Translations under genes and position numbers: made by a program
Part shown: in pieces, positions 1 through 7,789 of the stretch
Numbering within the stretch: position 1 is the stretch's first letter
Layout: the number at the start of each line of letters is the position of its first letter
Notes under the pieces: generated by a model
Told to the model about the DNA's origin: nothing
Seen by the model: only the letters and a program-made list of their open reading frames with translations
Databases searched by the model: none
Source of the DNA: Klebsiella huaxiensis
Lineage (GTDB): Bacteria > Pseudomonadota > Gammaproteobacteria > Enterobacterales > Enterobacteriaceae
NCBI RefSeq assembly: GCF_003261575.2
Contig: NZ_CP036175.1
Span: 5,146,001-5,210,000 of the forward strand
Reading direction: 5' to 3'
DNA length: 64,000 nt

Positions 1-382
1 TGCGGCGAATAGTCGCCTCGTTAAAGCCTAAGCTTTCATAGAGCGCGATGGCGGCGACGTTAGACGCGCGTACCTCCAGCCACAGCGTGACGACGCCGCG
101 TTTTTCTACTTCATCAATCACATGTTCCAGCAGTTCCCGCCCCAGGCCACGACGCTGAAACGCGGGGTCAACGGCGATATTGAATAGCGTCGCCTCGTCG
201 AGCACAATTTGCGTAATCGCAAAAGCCGCCATCTCGCCGTCCACCGCTAACTGAAGGTTCAGATAGCGCTCGCCCTGATTGCTGACAAACGTCTGCTCGC
301 TCCAGGGAAAGGCATGGGCGCGTGTTTCTATTTGCCAGGCACGAGGCAAATCAGCCGTGTTGAGGGTAGAAATCGTTTTCAT
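1..382 (-). CDS. rimI: Ribosomal protein bS18-alanine N-acetyltransferase, 3' part missing
   Basis: This is the GNAT-family enzyme that acetylates the N-terminal alanine of ribosomal protein S18. Translation of the minus strand from the ATG at 382 gives MKTISTLNTADLPRAW, followed by the acetyl-CoA-binding region FQRRGLGRELLEHV and the GNAT motif NVAAIALYESLGF, as in E. coli RimI. About 127 residues are present and the family length is near 148, so the last residues lie outside the window. The start overlaps the 3' end of holD by 32 bp, the same holD-rimI overlap found in E. coli, so the two are probably cotranscribed. Identification is firm; only the C-terminus is missing. Confidence 0.95.
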   Translation of the reverse strand, partial: MKTISTLNTADLPRAWQIETRAHAFPWSEQTFVSNQGERYLNLQLAVDGEMAAFAITQIVLDEATLFNIAVDPAFQRRGLGRELLEHVIDEVEKRGVVTLWLEVRASNVAAIALYESLGFNEATIRR

Positions 383-764
383 GTGTGCAGATTTGTTGCC
401 AGAGCGCCAGGCGTGCAGGCGTGCTGGTCTGAAGTTCATCGAAAGCGGGCGAGGATATCTGTGCGCCCGCCAACAGCAACGGCGCATCAGTACCCAGCCG
501 CCAGCTATTACAGCGGGCATCCTGCGGCAACATCGCCACACGTTCAGGAGTCAGTTGCATAACCTGCTCCGGCGTCAGGGCCAGCGCACGTAAAATATCG
601 CTGATTAGCGGCTCAGTCAGTGATGGCAGAGCTTCCGCTACCATCACCAGACGGATATGTCCAGGAAGCGAGATAGCGATTTCACCCTGTAACGCCCCAG
701 GACGACGCAGCGACCACTGGGTAATACCCAGCTGCTGTAATTGCCAGTCTCGTCGGGATGTCAT
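351..764 (-). CDS. holD: DNA polymerase III psi subunit
   Basis: The psi subunit binds chi (HolC) and links the clamp-loader complex to single-stranded-DNA-binding protein at the replication fork. The 137 residues equal the E. coli length, and the N-terminus MTSRRDWQLQQLGITQW, which is the chi-interacting part, matches closely. A central region with LRALALTPEQVMQLTPERVAMLP is also typical. The gene is divergent from rsmC, about 160 bp away, and overlaps rimI downstream, so holD-rimI is one transcription unit. This is a backbone gene with no anomalies. Confidence 0.97.
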   Translation of the reverse strand: MTSRRDWQLQQLGITQWSLRRPGALQGEIAISLPGHIRLVMVAEALPSLTEPLISDILRALALTPEQVMQLTPERVAMLPQDARCNSWRLGTDAPLLLAGAQISSPAFDELQTSTPARLALWQQICTHENDFYPQHG

Positions 765-921
765 AGCGAAACACTCCTGTTAATCAAGCGCGCAATATAG
801 CAAATCCGTCGTATCTGCGCCAACAATCACGTGCCCAGCGGATTGCATATCGCCGCCAACAAAGAGGCAACCTGAAAGATAACGTGTATAATCGCCGCCA
901 GTCTCAATGAAGGAGTGTTTC

Positions 922-1950
922 ATGTCTGCTTTTACCCCGGCAAGTGAAGTCTTGCTGCGCCACAGTGATGATTTCGAGTCCGCCCGCGTTCTGTTTGCCG
1001 GTGATCTGCAGGATGACCTGCCCGCCCGTCTGGATACGGCTGGCAGCCGCGTCCATACCCAGCAGTTTCATCATTGGCAGGTACTGAGCCGCCAGATGGG
1101 TGAAAATGCGCGTTTTAGCCTGGTGGCTGAAGCCAGCGACGCTGCTGATTGCGATACGCTGATTTACTACTGGCCAAAAAACAAGCCAGAAGCTCAGTTT
1201 CAGCTAATGAATCTGCTTTCGCTGCTGCCAACAGGTATCGATATTTTCGTGGTTGGCGAGAACCGCAGCGGCGTACGCAGTGCGGAGCAGATGCTGGCCG
1301 AATATGCGCCGCTGAGCAAGATCGATAGCGCACGCCGCTGTGGGCTGTATCATGGCCGCCTGGAAAAACAGCCTGCATTTAATCCAGAGCAATACTGGGG
1401 CGAATATCCGCTGGAAAACCTGACGATTAAAACGCTGCCGGGTGTGTTCAGCCGCGACGGTCTGGACATCGGTAGCCAACTGCTGCTCTCAACTCTGACG
1501 CCGCATACCAAAGGCAAAGTGCTTGATGTCGGCTGCGGTGCTGGCGTGCTGGCAACCGTGCTGGCAAGTCATTCACCGAAGGTTCGCTTAACGCTCTGTG
1601 ACGTAAGTGCCCCGGCAGTAGAAGCCAGCCGCGCCACCCTTGCCGCAAACGGCATTGAAGGTGACGTATTTGCCAGCAACGTCTTCTCTGAAGTGAATGG
1701 TCGCTTCGATATGATTATCTCTAATCCGCCGTTCCACGACGGACTGCAGACCAGCCAGGAAGCGGCGCAAACGTTGATTCGCGGAGCGGTTCGACATTTA
1801 AATAGCGGTGGCGAACTGCGTATTGTCGCCAACGCCTTCCTGCCTTATCCGGATATCCTGGATGAAATCTTCGGTTTCCACGAAGTGATCGCCCAGACTG
1901 GCCGGTTTAAAGTCTACCGTACGGTCATGACCCGTCAGGCGAAAAAGTAA
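922..1950 (+). CDS. rsmC: 16S rRNA (guanine1207-N2)-methyltransferase
   Basis: RsmC uses S-adenosylmethionine to methylate N2 of G1207 in helix 34 of 16S rRNA in the assembled 30S subunit. The protein has two Rossmann-like halves. The N-terminal half is a degenerate, non-catalytic copy. The C-terminal half has the SAM-binding motif VLDVGCGAGVLA (about residues 200-211) and the catalytic NPPFHDG motif of guanine-N2 methyltransferases. I place the start at the ATG at 922, which has AAGGAGTG 4-11 nt upstream and gives a 342-residue protein (E. coli 343). An in-frame ATG at 907 lacks a ribosome-binding site. The gene stands alone, divergent from holD. Confidence 0.96.
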   Translation: MSAFTPASEVLLRHSDDFESARVLFAGDLQDDLPARLDTAGSRVHTQQFHHWQVLSRQMGENARFSLVAEASDAADCDTLIYYWPKNKPEAQFQLMNLLSLLPTGIDIFVVGENRSGVRSAEQMLAEYAPLSKIDSARRCGLYHGRLEKQPAFNPEQYWGEYPLENLTIKTLPGVFSRDGLDIGSQLLLSTLTPHTKGKVLDVGCGAGVLATVLASHSPKVRLTLCDVSAPAVEASRATLAANGIEGDVFASNVFSEVNGRFDMIISNPPFHDGLQTSQEAAQTLIRGAVRHLNSGGELRIVANAFLPYPDILDEIFGFHEVIAQTGRFKVYRTVMTRQAKK

Positions 1951-2050
1951 CATTCTCCTGCTCCGGCGACAGGCGATGCTTGCCGCCGGGATCGTATCTT
2001 CCTAAGCCGTCCATTTTTGCAACAATCAATCCAGCCTGTACAATTAAGTA

Positions 2051-2078
2051 TTGACGAATAGCTGAAAACCACTAGAAT
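2051..2078 (+). promoter_or_regulatory. Predicted sigma-70 promoter of the leu tRNA operon
   Basis: A TTGACG -35 hexamer at 2051-2056 and a TAGAAT -10 hexamer at 2073-2078 are 16 bp apart and sit about 40 bp before the first tRNA. An AT-rich stretch precedes the -35 and a G+C-rich discriminator follows the -10. Both are typical of strong, stringently controlled stable-RNA promoters. The transcription start would be near 2085. Confidence 0.75.
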
Positions 2079-2119
2079 GCGCCTCCGTGGTAACGATACT
2101 TTCATAGTGTCGATGGTAT

Positions 2120-2206
2120 GCGAAGGTGGCGGAATTGGTAGACGCGCTAGCTTCAGGTGTTAGTGTCCTTACGGACGTGGGGGTTCAAGTCCCCCCCCTC
2201 GCACCA
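2120..2206 (+). tRNA. leuV: tRNA-Leu (anticodon CAG), first copy
   Basis: This 87-nt tRNA has the leucine-type long variable arm, the D-loop box GGCGGAATTGGTAGACGC, the anticodon CAG in CTTCAGGTG, the T-loop GGTTCAAGT and an encoded CCA end. It is the first of three tandem copies and corresponds to the E. coli leuV/leuP/leuQ operon in the same place. Its variable arm has the loop TTAC, whereas the next two copies have TTA and a T instead of C at the stem end, so the three genes are not identical. Confidence 0.97.
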
Positions 2207-2234
2207 TAAACCACGTTGATATTGCTCGCACTGG

Positions 2235-2321
2235 GCGAAGGTGGCGGAATTGGTAGACGCGCTAGCTTCAGGTGTTAGTGTCCTTAGGATGTGGGGGTTC
2301 GAGTCCCCCCCCCTCGCACCA
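2235..2321 (+). tRNA. leuP: tRNA-Leu (anticodon CAG), second copy with one extra C
   Basis: This is the same tRNA as its neighbours, with anticodon CAG and an encoded CCA. It has nine consecutive C residues between the T-loop and the final TCGCACCA, where the first and third copies have eight. Five of these pair in the T-stem, which leaves four instead of three for the 3' acceptor strand. The acceptor stem would therefore contain a bulge or mispair. It may be a true mutation with reduced function, or a homopolymer sequencing error. The other copies would cover the decoding need. Confidence 0.9.
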
Positions 2322-2351
2322 ACGAGGCAATATCAAAATTAAGAATACTGT

Positions 2352-2437
2352 GCGAAGGTGGCGGAATTGGTAGACGCGCTAGCTTCAGGTGTTAGTGTCC
2401 TTAGGATGTGGGGGTTCGAGTCCCCCCCCTCGCACCA
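2352..2437 (+). tRNA. leuQ: tRNA-Leu (anticodon CAG), third copy
   Basis: This 86-nt copy matches the second copy through the variable arm (shortened TTA loop) and has the normal eight-C run before TCGCACCA. It is one nucleotide shorter than the first copy because of the variable-arm difference. It is the last gene of the tandem tRNA operon and converges on yjjZ, with 18 bp between the ends and no clear terminator hairpin. Confidence 0.96.
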
Positions 2438-2455
2438 ATATTCTTACCCTTCGCA

Positions 2456-2695
2456 TTATCCCATCAGCTTAAAATTCATCATCATCAGCATAATTCCGCT
2501 TATCAGCGCAACGCATGATGGCAGCAAAACGAAATGCCGTAGCTGGCGATGCCAAATCATCAGTGCTGACGTAAGCATTCCCAATGTGACTAACCCGCGC
2601 CAGGCGTCCACCGACAAATCGGCAAACCCAAGGGCGGCAATCAACACGCCAGGGATCAAAACTCCCCACCCACTCCCTAAAGTTCGCTGCAACAT
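2456..2695 (-). CDS. yjjZ: Small inner-membrane DUF1435 protein YjjZ
   Basis: YjjZ is a small membrane protein of unknown function, known in E. coli as an iron-repressed gene. I choose the ATG at 2695, giving 79 residues beginning MLQRTLGSGWGVLIPGVLIAAL, because GAGAGGTG lies just upstream and this start matches the usual length. A longer reading from 2779 would run through the Fur box. The protein has about three hydrophobic segments (roughly residues 10-28, 32-47 and 55-75). It lies between the leu tRNAs and the diguanylate cyclase gene, and the Fur box directly upstream points to repression by iron-loaded Fur. Confidence 0.8.
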   Translation of the reverse strand: MLQRTLGSGWGVLIPGVLIAALGFADLSVDAWRGLVTLGMLTSALMIWHRQLRHFVLLPSCVALISGIMLMMMNFKLMG

Positions 2696-2713
2696 GTTTT
2701 CACCTCTCACAAC

Positions 2714-2732
2714 GATAATGATAACCAATATC
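2714..2732 (-). promoter_or_regulatory. Fur box upstream of yjjZ
   Basis: The 19-bp sequence GATAATGATAACCAATATC matches the Fur consensus at 17 of 19 positions. It lies 19 bp before the yjjZ start. A second, weaker half-site (ATTTTTATCATTTG) follows at about 2740-2755, so Fur may bind as an array. The divergent cyclase gene starts 227 bp away and could also be affected. Confidence 0.85.
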
Positions 2733-2958
2733 ATATGGTAATTTTTATCATTTGTCATGCCCGGTAAAACGTGACTCATTATTCTTTACGTTCGCGGTAA
2801 TGACATACATTCATGAAGGTGATAAATTAAGCAAACGAAAACTATATATTAAATTATCTGATAATTTCGCAAAAACCTTATTTTGTGCATTGCTTTTTAT
2901 TATTCTTTTTTGACACACATCATATTGAATTTTAACGATTAATAATGACAATTCCAAC

Positions 2959-4005
2959 ATGACTGCACAATCCTGGCGATCTCATTACGAACAAAAATAT
3001 CAGTATTCCTTACGGCTTTTTTTACTGCTTAATTTTGTTTCAGCCCTCTTATCCCTGGTCAGCCCACTCTTTACTGTCATTAGTTTTACCCTGCCCTGCT
3101 TCCTGATTGTTATCTGCAGTTCAGTCCTGCTGTTATGGCACTGGAAATTCTCGCAACGCAAAATAAATATTTCATTTATTTCTCTGATATTTGGCCTGCT
3201 TTGGGCATGGCACGTTACGTTAAAAGCCATGATGCTGGGGCCACCGCATTTTAACTATCTGGTGATCGCCTTATTAAGCGTGTTGTTTATTGGCACCATT
3301 GCTTTTTCCAGCAATATCATTGCGTTCACCTTGCACTCATTACCGACATTCGGTGCCTGTTTGATCCTGGCCGAAGGAGAACAATGGCTGCGCATGTCTT
3401 ATTGTTTTATCCTGCCTATTGCAGGTATCACCCTCCAGAGCTTAATTCAGAAGCGTAGCGATGTATTCACTCAGGGACTGATGGATAAGCTATTGAAGGA
3501 GCGTAATACCCTTAACGATCTCAGTATGTTGGACCCCCTCACCGGTTTGTACAACCGCCGCGGTTTACAAAATCGCCTGGACACGATCCTCTCATTAGAC
3601 AGCACTGAACATTACGTCCTGCTGCTGGATATTGACCACTTCAAAGCCTACAACGACCACTATGGCCATATGATGGGCGACCAGGCGTTAATTCAGGTTT
3701 CCGCGGCAATTCGCAACGCCGTGCGCTCACGCGATATTGTTGCCCGCTTTGGCGGCGAGGAATTTATGGTGCTTTTAACCAGCAGTACGGCTGAAAATGC
3801 CCTTCTGGCCGCAGATCGTATCCGCCAACGCGTCTACGATCTAAAAATTCCGCATATGTTTAACGAAAGCGTCGCTACCAATGTGACGATTAGCATCGGC
3901 ATGACGCCGCTGGTTGATGCCGACATTGATGGCGCACTGAAACGTGCAGATAACGCGCTCTATGAAGCGAAAAATATGGGCCGTAATATTATCCTCGCTA
4001 GCTAG
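2959..4005 (+). CDS. Membrane diguanylate cyclase (GGDEF)
   Basis: The protein should make cyclic di-GMP from two GTP. The first 165 or so residues hold about six hydrophobic segments, forming a membrane sensor domain I cannot assign to a named family. A short linker (KLLKERNTLNDLSMLDPLTGLYNRRG) leads into a complete GGDEF domain. The active-site motif is GGEEF within RFGGEEFMVLL. An RxxD inhibitory site (RSRD) lies exactly five residues before it, so product feedback should be intact. There is no EAL domain. The gene sits between the Fur-boxed yjjZ and fhuF. It has no strong ribosome-binding site, and a later start is possible but would cut into the first membrane segment. Confidence 0.9.
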   Translation: MTAQSWRSHYEQKYQYSLRLFLLLNFVSALLSLVSPLFTVISFTLPCFLIVICSSVLLLWHWKFSQRKINISFISLIFGLLWAWHVTLKAMMLGPPHFNYLVIALLSVLFIGTIAFSSNIIAFTLHSLPTFGACLILAEGEQWLRMSYCFILPIAGITLQSLIQKRSDVFTQGLMDKLLKERNTLNDLSMLDPLTGLYNRRGLQNRLDTILSLDSTEHYVLLLDIDHFKAYNDHYGHMMGDQALIQVSAAIRNAVRSRDIVARFGGEEFMVLLTSSTAENALLAADRIRQRVYDLKIPHMFNESVATNVTISIGMTPLVDADIDGALKRADNALYEAKNMGRNIILAS

Positions 4006-4077
4006 CTTTATACCGCGCAGCAGAAACCTGCCGCGCGGACAAATCTCTTGCCATTCGGATATCGAACAACTAGTATC

Positions 4078-4096
4078 AGAAATCATTATCATTTAG
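4078..4096 (+). promoter_or_regulatory. Fur box upstream of fhuF
   Basis: AGAAATCATTATCATTTAG contains the Fur half-sites ATCATTATC and TCATT. It lies 18 bp before the fhuF start. fhuF is a well-known Fur-repressed gene in E. coli, which supports the call. The match is weaker than the yjjZ box. Confidence 0.75.
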
Positions 4097-4114
4097 ATTT
4101 GTATCTAACATCCG

Positions 4115-4903
4115 ATGGCTTACCGTTCACTTTCCTTCAGCGATGACATCATCTGGCGGGCTCCGCTCCCTTTGGCTGAGCGTGAACTGGCAAATGCAAT
4201 CCGCGAAAAAATCACTACCCTACGCCCCCATCTGCTGGATTTTCTCCGTCTGAATGAAGAAGCGCCTCATCATGCATTAACATTGGCGGAATGGTCTCAG
4301 CCAATGGCGCTGAGTTCCCTGCTGGCGACGTATTCTGATCATATTTATCGCAACCAACCCACGCAGGCGCGTGAGCAAAAGCCACTGCTATCCCTTTGGG
4401 CACAGTGGTACATCGGCTTACTGATCCCGCCGTTAATGTTGGCTCTGCTGAGCGAAGATCGCGTCATCAGCCTGGCACCGGAACATTTCCGTGTTGAGTT
4501 TCATGAAACGGGTCGTGCAGCCTGTTTCTGGATTGATGTCCATTGCGCACAAGCTTCATCAGAGCAGTCTGCACAATCGCGAATGGAAACCTTAGTCAAC
4601 TGCGCTTTACAGCCCGTCATTCAGGCGCTTGAAGCTACTGGTGATATTAACGGCAAGCTTATCTGGAGCAATACCGGTTACCTAATCAACTGGTATCTGG
4701 GTGAAATGAAAGCACTGCTGGGAGATGAACAGGTCACCCTTTTACGTCAGCACTGTTTCTTTGAAAAACAGCTTTCCGATGGACGGGATAACCCACTGTG
4801 GCGTACGGTTGTTTTACGTGAAGGGCAGCTCGTGCGCCGCACCTGCTGCCAGCGCTATCGCCTTCCGGATGTTCAGCAGTGCGGGGATTGCACGCTAAAA
4901 TGA
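4115..4903 (+). CDS. fhuF: Siderophore-iron reductase FhuF
   Basis: FhuF is a cytoplasmic [2Fe-2S] protein that reduces ferric iron in hydroxamate siderophores such as ferrichrome, releasing the iron inside the cell. The 262 residues equal the E. coli length. The C-terminus carries the atypical iron-sulfur motif CC-x10-C-x2-C (TCCQRYRLPDVQQCGDC), with all four cysteines present. The FecR-like region SLWAQWYIGLLIPPLMLALL is also conserved. It is monocistronic, with a Fur box upstream and a symmetrical hairpin downstream. Confidence 0.96.
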   Translation: MAYRSLSFSDDIIWRAPLPLAERELANAIREKITTLRPHLLDFLRLNEEAPHHALTLAEWSQPMALSSLLATYSDHIYRNQPTQAREQKPLLSLWAQWYIGLLIPPLMLALLSEDRVISLAPEHFRVEFHETGRAACFWIDVHCAQASSEQSAQSRMETLVNCALQPVIQALEATGDINGKLIWSNTGYLINWYLGEMKALLGDEQVTLLRQHCFFEKQLSDGRDNPLWRTVVLREGQLVRRTCCQRYRLPDVQQCGDCTLK

Positions 4904-4920
4904 CATCGATTTATAGAACA

Positions 4921-4945
4921 ACGGGCGGCTAATTAAGCCGCCCGT
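4921..4945. terminator. Hairpin between convergent fhuF and the EIIC gene
   Basis: The arms ACGGGCGGCT and AGCCGCCCGT are perfectly complementary around a 5-nt loop. The stem is very G+C-rich and lies 18 bp after the fhuF stop and 7 bp from the stop of the opposing gene. The T-tracts on both sides are short, so it may act as a modest bidirectional terminator. Confidence 0.7.
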
Positions 4946-4951
4946 TTACGT

Positions 4952-6295
4952 TTACGCGGTCTGCTGGCTTTCTTGTGCCAAACGCTGCGCTTCTTCAGCC
5001 TCTTGTGCTAACAGTTGCTTCTCATACACTTTAAAGAACGGGAAATAAATAACTGCCGAGACGCATGCCAGGATAACCACCAAAATCGCCGCCCGGAAAT
5101 CCCACCCCAAGGCCCACGCGCCGCCAATCGGTGCCGGTGCGGTCCACGGAACGACAGATATAACCCGGCCAATCAAATCCAGCTTCATTGCCGCCCAGGC
5201 CAGCACGGCGTTAACCATTGGTGCCAGCAGGAATGGAATAAAGAACACCGGGTTCATGACAATAGGTGTACCGAAAATAACCGGCTCGTTAATGTTAAAC
5301 AGGCTGGGCACAACACTCAGACGACCGATTGAGCGCAGATGTGCAGATCGACTGCGCAGGTAGCAGAATACCAGCCCCATCGTTGCTCCTGAACCACCAA
5401 TCACAATAAAGAATGTCCAGAACGCCTCCATAAAGATATGTGGCAACGGTGCGCCCTGAGCCAGGGCCTGCTGGTTCATCCCAAGGTTAGTCAGCCAGAA
5501 CATCTGCAGCATACCTGAAACAATAGCCGCACCGTGGATACCCGCGAACCACAGCAAATGACCAACCAGCACCGCCAGTAAAATCGCCGGTAATGAATCC
5601 GCCGCAGAAACCAGCGGCTTAAAGATAGCCATGATAGCCTGCGGGATCAGCATATCGAAATGATGCTGGATAAACAGGCTCAGGGGATAGAGCGTTAGGA
5701 CTACGACCAATACCGGAATCAATAGATCAAAAGAGTTTTTGATCATTGGCGGCACCTGATCTGGCAGGCGAATACCAATATTGTGCGCCTTAAGGAAACG
5801 CATCATTTCAACGCAATAAACAGCCACCAGAATCGCGGTAAAAATCCCCGTCCCGCCCAGGCTATCAACCGGCAAATTGCCATTCGTCTTCGGCGCCGCT
5901 ACGAGCAGGAAAGCCATAATTGACAGCATCGCGCACATGAAAGGGTCGAGCTGATTCGTTTTTTCGTAGTGTTTACCCAGGTTGTAGGCAATAGCGGCAC
6001 AAATGTAGATAGACATGATGCCCATCGTCATATCGAACGGCGTTAAAATGCGCCCTTCAAACTCTTTTGCTAAATCCAGCCACGCGCGAGCAAACCCCCA
6101 TGTGGTATCCGGCGAAAACGGCGGATAAGCAAATACCAGGAGAAAGGAGCCAACAATCATAAACGGCATTGCAGAGATAAAGCCGTCGCGAATAGCCATA
6201 ACATGGCGCTGAGACGAAATGCGTCCGGCGACCGGGCTGATGTAATTTTCTACAAAGCGAAATATCAGATTAAATGCAGCATGGTTAGCAGACAT
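4952..6295 (-). CDS. PTS lactose/cellobiose-family EIIC permease, orphan
   Basis: This is the membrane channel component of a phosphotransferase system of the Lac/Chb family. The 447 residues contain about ten hydrophobic segments and the family's hallmark NINEPVIFG motif near residue 340, which binds the sugar. The start at 6295 has AGGAGGG eight bases upstream. No EIIA or EIIB gene lies nearby, so it would need partners encoded elsewhere (for example Chb-type IIA/IIB) or act in a regulatory way. The C-terminal tail is charged (EKQLLAQEAEEAQRLAQESQQ). Upstream lies a palindrome made of two LacI/GalR-type operators. The substrate is unknown; aryl-beta-glucosides or cellobiose-type sugars are plausible. 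Confidence 0.88.
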   Translation of the reverse strand: MSANHAAFNLIFRFVENYISPVAGRISSQRHVMAIRDGFISAMPFMIVGSFLLVFAYPPFSPDTTWGFARAWLDLAKEFEGRILTPFDMTMGIMSIYICAAIAYNLGKHYEKTNQLDPFMCAMLSIMAFLLVAAPKTNGNLPVDSLGGTGIFTAILVAVYCVEMMRFLKAHNIGIRLPDQVPPMIKNSFDLLIPVLVVVLTLYPLSLFIQHHFDMLIPQAIMAIFKPLVSAADSLPAILLAVLVGHLLWFAGIHGAAIVSGMLQMFWLTNLGMNQQALAQGAPLPHIFMEAFWTFFIVIGGSGATMGLVFCYLRSRSAHLRSIGRLSVVPSLFNINEPVIFGTPIVMNPVFFIPFLLAPMVNAVLAWAAMKLDLIGRVISVVPWTAPAPIGGAWALGWDFRAAILVVILACVSAVIYFPFFKVYEKQLLAQEAEEAQRLAQESQQTA

Positions 6296-6636
6296 AGCAG
6301 CCCTCCTGACAGGCTATAGAAACAGGCCCAACAATGATTATCTTGCCGTTGTGGTAAACCTAATTCGGTGAGTGGATTAGCACGGCGGATAACCCACTGG
6401 CTATACTGCTCAAATAGGTACGACTCATACACGGCTCTTTTGTTATAGATGACGCAGGGAAGTTACTATTTCAGTATTCATCGCATGACGGATAACTGCA
6501 ACCGGTTACAGTAACCGGTTGCAGTGATTGTGAAGAAGATCCAGGAATTAGAAAGATTCTTGATTGTCTGCCAACAATATTTACACTTTGCGAAGCTTAT
6601 TACAGATTTTTAACAGACACTCATCAGGAGAGCGCA
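6296..6636. other. Divergent promoter region between the EIIC and YbaK-type genes
   Basis: This 341-bp non-coding stretch separates two divergent genes. Apart from the palindromic operator at 6497-6523 it holds only A+T-rich sequence with promoter-like hexamers. I see no small gene or RNA in it. Confidence 0.6.
6497..6523. promoter_or_regulatory. Double LacI/GalR-type operator palindrome
   Basis: TGCAACCGGTTAC and GTAACCGGTTGCA are exact inverted copies around one central base. Each half contains its own AACCGGTT core. The left 14-mer TGCAACCGGTTACA fits the LacI/GalR consensus TGNAANCGNTTNCA at every fixed position. The site is about 200 bp from the EIIC start and 114 bp from the YbaK-type gene. 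No LacI-family regulator is encoded in the window, so the cognate protein must be elsewhere. Confidence 0.7.
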
Positions 6637-7095
6637 ATGAGTCTGCAGTCCGTGCGGCAATTTTTTGCTGACCACGCCCCCGATATCGAAATCATCGAAC
6701 TTAACCAGAGTACGGCTACGGTGGCACTTGCCGCTGCAGCGCATAATGTTGAGCCCGGGCAAATAGCGAAAACCCTGTCTTTAAAAGTAAAAGAACGGGT
6801 TGTACTTGTTGTCGCAAAGGGCGATGCGCGTCTGGATAACAAAAAGCTAAAGGAAGCGTTCGGTGCGAAAGCACGTATGCTGAGTAGTGATGAGGTAGTT
6901 ACGTTAACCGGGCATCCCGTTGGCGGGGTTTGCCCATTTGGCCTGGAAGTTCCACTGGCGGTTTACTGTGACATTTCGTTGAAACAGTACCCGGAAGTTC
7001 TACCAGCAGCCGGGTCAATCCATAGCGCCGTTCGTATTTCACCCGAACGAATGGCGCGGTTGACTGATGCAACCTGGATTGACGTTTGTCTTTAA
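6637..7095 (+). CDS. YbaK/EbsC-family aminoacyl-tRNA deacylase
   Basis: Proteins of this family hydrolyse mischarged aminoacyl-tRNAs in trans, for example Cys-tRNA(Pro) or Ala-tRNA(Pro). The 152-residue protein is a single editing domain. It has the conserved lysine in IAKTLSLKV (about residue 45) and the glycine-proline-rich substrate loop GHPVGGVCPFGL (about residues 94-105). The ATG at 6637 follows AGGAGAGCGCA. The gene stands alone, divergent from the EIIC gene and convergent with bglJ. It resembles the broad YbaK superfamily rather than E. coli YbaK or YeaK specifically, so no symbol is given and its exact tRNA substrate is open. Confidence 0.88.
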   Translation: MSLQSVRQFFADHAPDIEIIELNQSTATVALAAAAHNVEPGQIAKTLSLKVKERVVLVVAKGDARLDNKKLKEAFGAKARMLSSDEVVTLTGHPVGGVCPFGLEVPLAVYCDISLKQYPEVLPAAGSIHSAVRISPERMARLTDATWIDVCL

Positions 7096-7108
7096 TAAAC
7101 GGCTAACG

Positions 7109-7789
7109 CTACAGGGCGAGCCGCATACCTCTGGTATCATCGTTATTCGCTGACAAGCGCATCAGAATATCTGCTGCGCTCAGGAGGCCCATATCTGAGC
7201 TGACGCCAAGTTTGGTCATAGCGTTAAATTTATGAGCGCGAATAGTTTTGATGTTTCGCTCCAACTGTGTCGCAATCTCAGGCAACGAATAACCGTAAGA
7301 CATATAGCGCAGAATGGTATGTTCCGTCGGGCTCAGGATTTGGTTACATAAACCTTGTTTTTGGTTTACAACGCTCTCATTGGCCTGATGACTATGGTCG
7401 AGGAGTTGAAGCAACCGTTCCTGCAACTGTATACGGCAAGCTGATTTATTAAAAATACCATGCAAACGGGAAGGCGTAAGGTGACTAATCAGTCGCATTT
7501 CCGCTTCATCAGTAGCTAAGACAATTCTCTGCATTTCAGGACAATAGCGCGCAATTTCGTGGAGAAAAAGTAAACTCTCCAGTCTGGACCTGCGATTACC
7601 AGAAAGTGAAAAAATAATCGCAGTAAAATCTTTAGATTTAAGTTCTCGCTTTAATGCCTGAGTATCTTTAAAGAAGCGGACACTATAATTCTTGCCGCTT
7701 TCACGAGTTAATATGTGGCGAAGAGCCACTTCAGTCATCGCGCATTTTTCTACGACAGCGACATATCGTGTTGTGAGATCTTTTTCCAT
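7109..7789 (-). CDS. bglJ: LuxR-type regulator BglJ
   Basis: BglJ is a transcription activator that works as a heterodimer with RcsB and relieves H-NS repression of loci such as bgl. The 226-residue protein has an atypical receiver-like N-terminal domain and a C-terminal LuxR helix-turn-helix (about residues 150-210: LSPTEHTILRYMSYGYSLPEIATQLERNIKTIRAHKFNAMTKLGV, only fragments matter). The core recognition helix NIKTIRAHKFN matches E. coli BglJ. It overlaps the upstream yjjQ by 40 bp, the known yjjQ-bglJ operon. The A+T content is higher than in neighbouring genes, as expected for an H-NS-silenced unit. Confidence 0.88.
   Translation of the reverse strand: MEKDLTTRYVAVVEKCAMTEVALRHILTRESGKNYSVRFFKDTQALKRELKSKDFTAIIFSLSGNRRSRLESLLFLHEIARYCPEMQRIVLATDEAEMRLISHLTPSRLHGIFNKSACRIQLQERLLQLLDHSHQANESVVNQKQGLCNQILSPTEHTILRYMSYGYSLPEIATQLERNIKTIRAHKFNAMTKLGVSSDMGLLSAADILMRLSANNDDTRGMRLAL

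Noticed and set aside
2120..2437. tRNA-Leu cluster as an integration site of a genomic island
   Set aside because: No integrase gene or repeated tRNA 3' fragment was seen, and backbone genes lie on both sides.
2358..2741. 127-residue open frame on the plus strand
   Set aside because: It starts inside the third tRNA-Leu gene and runs antisense to yjjZ; the composition is not protein-like.
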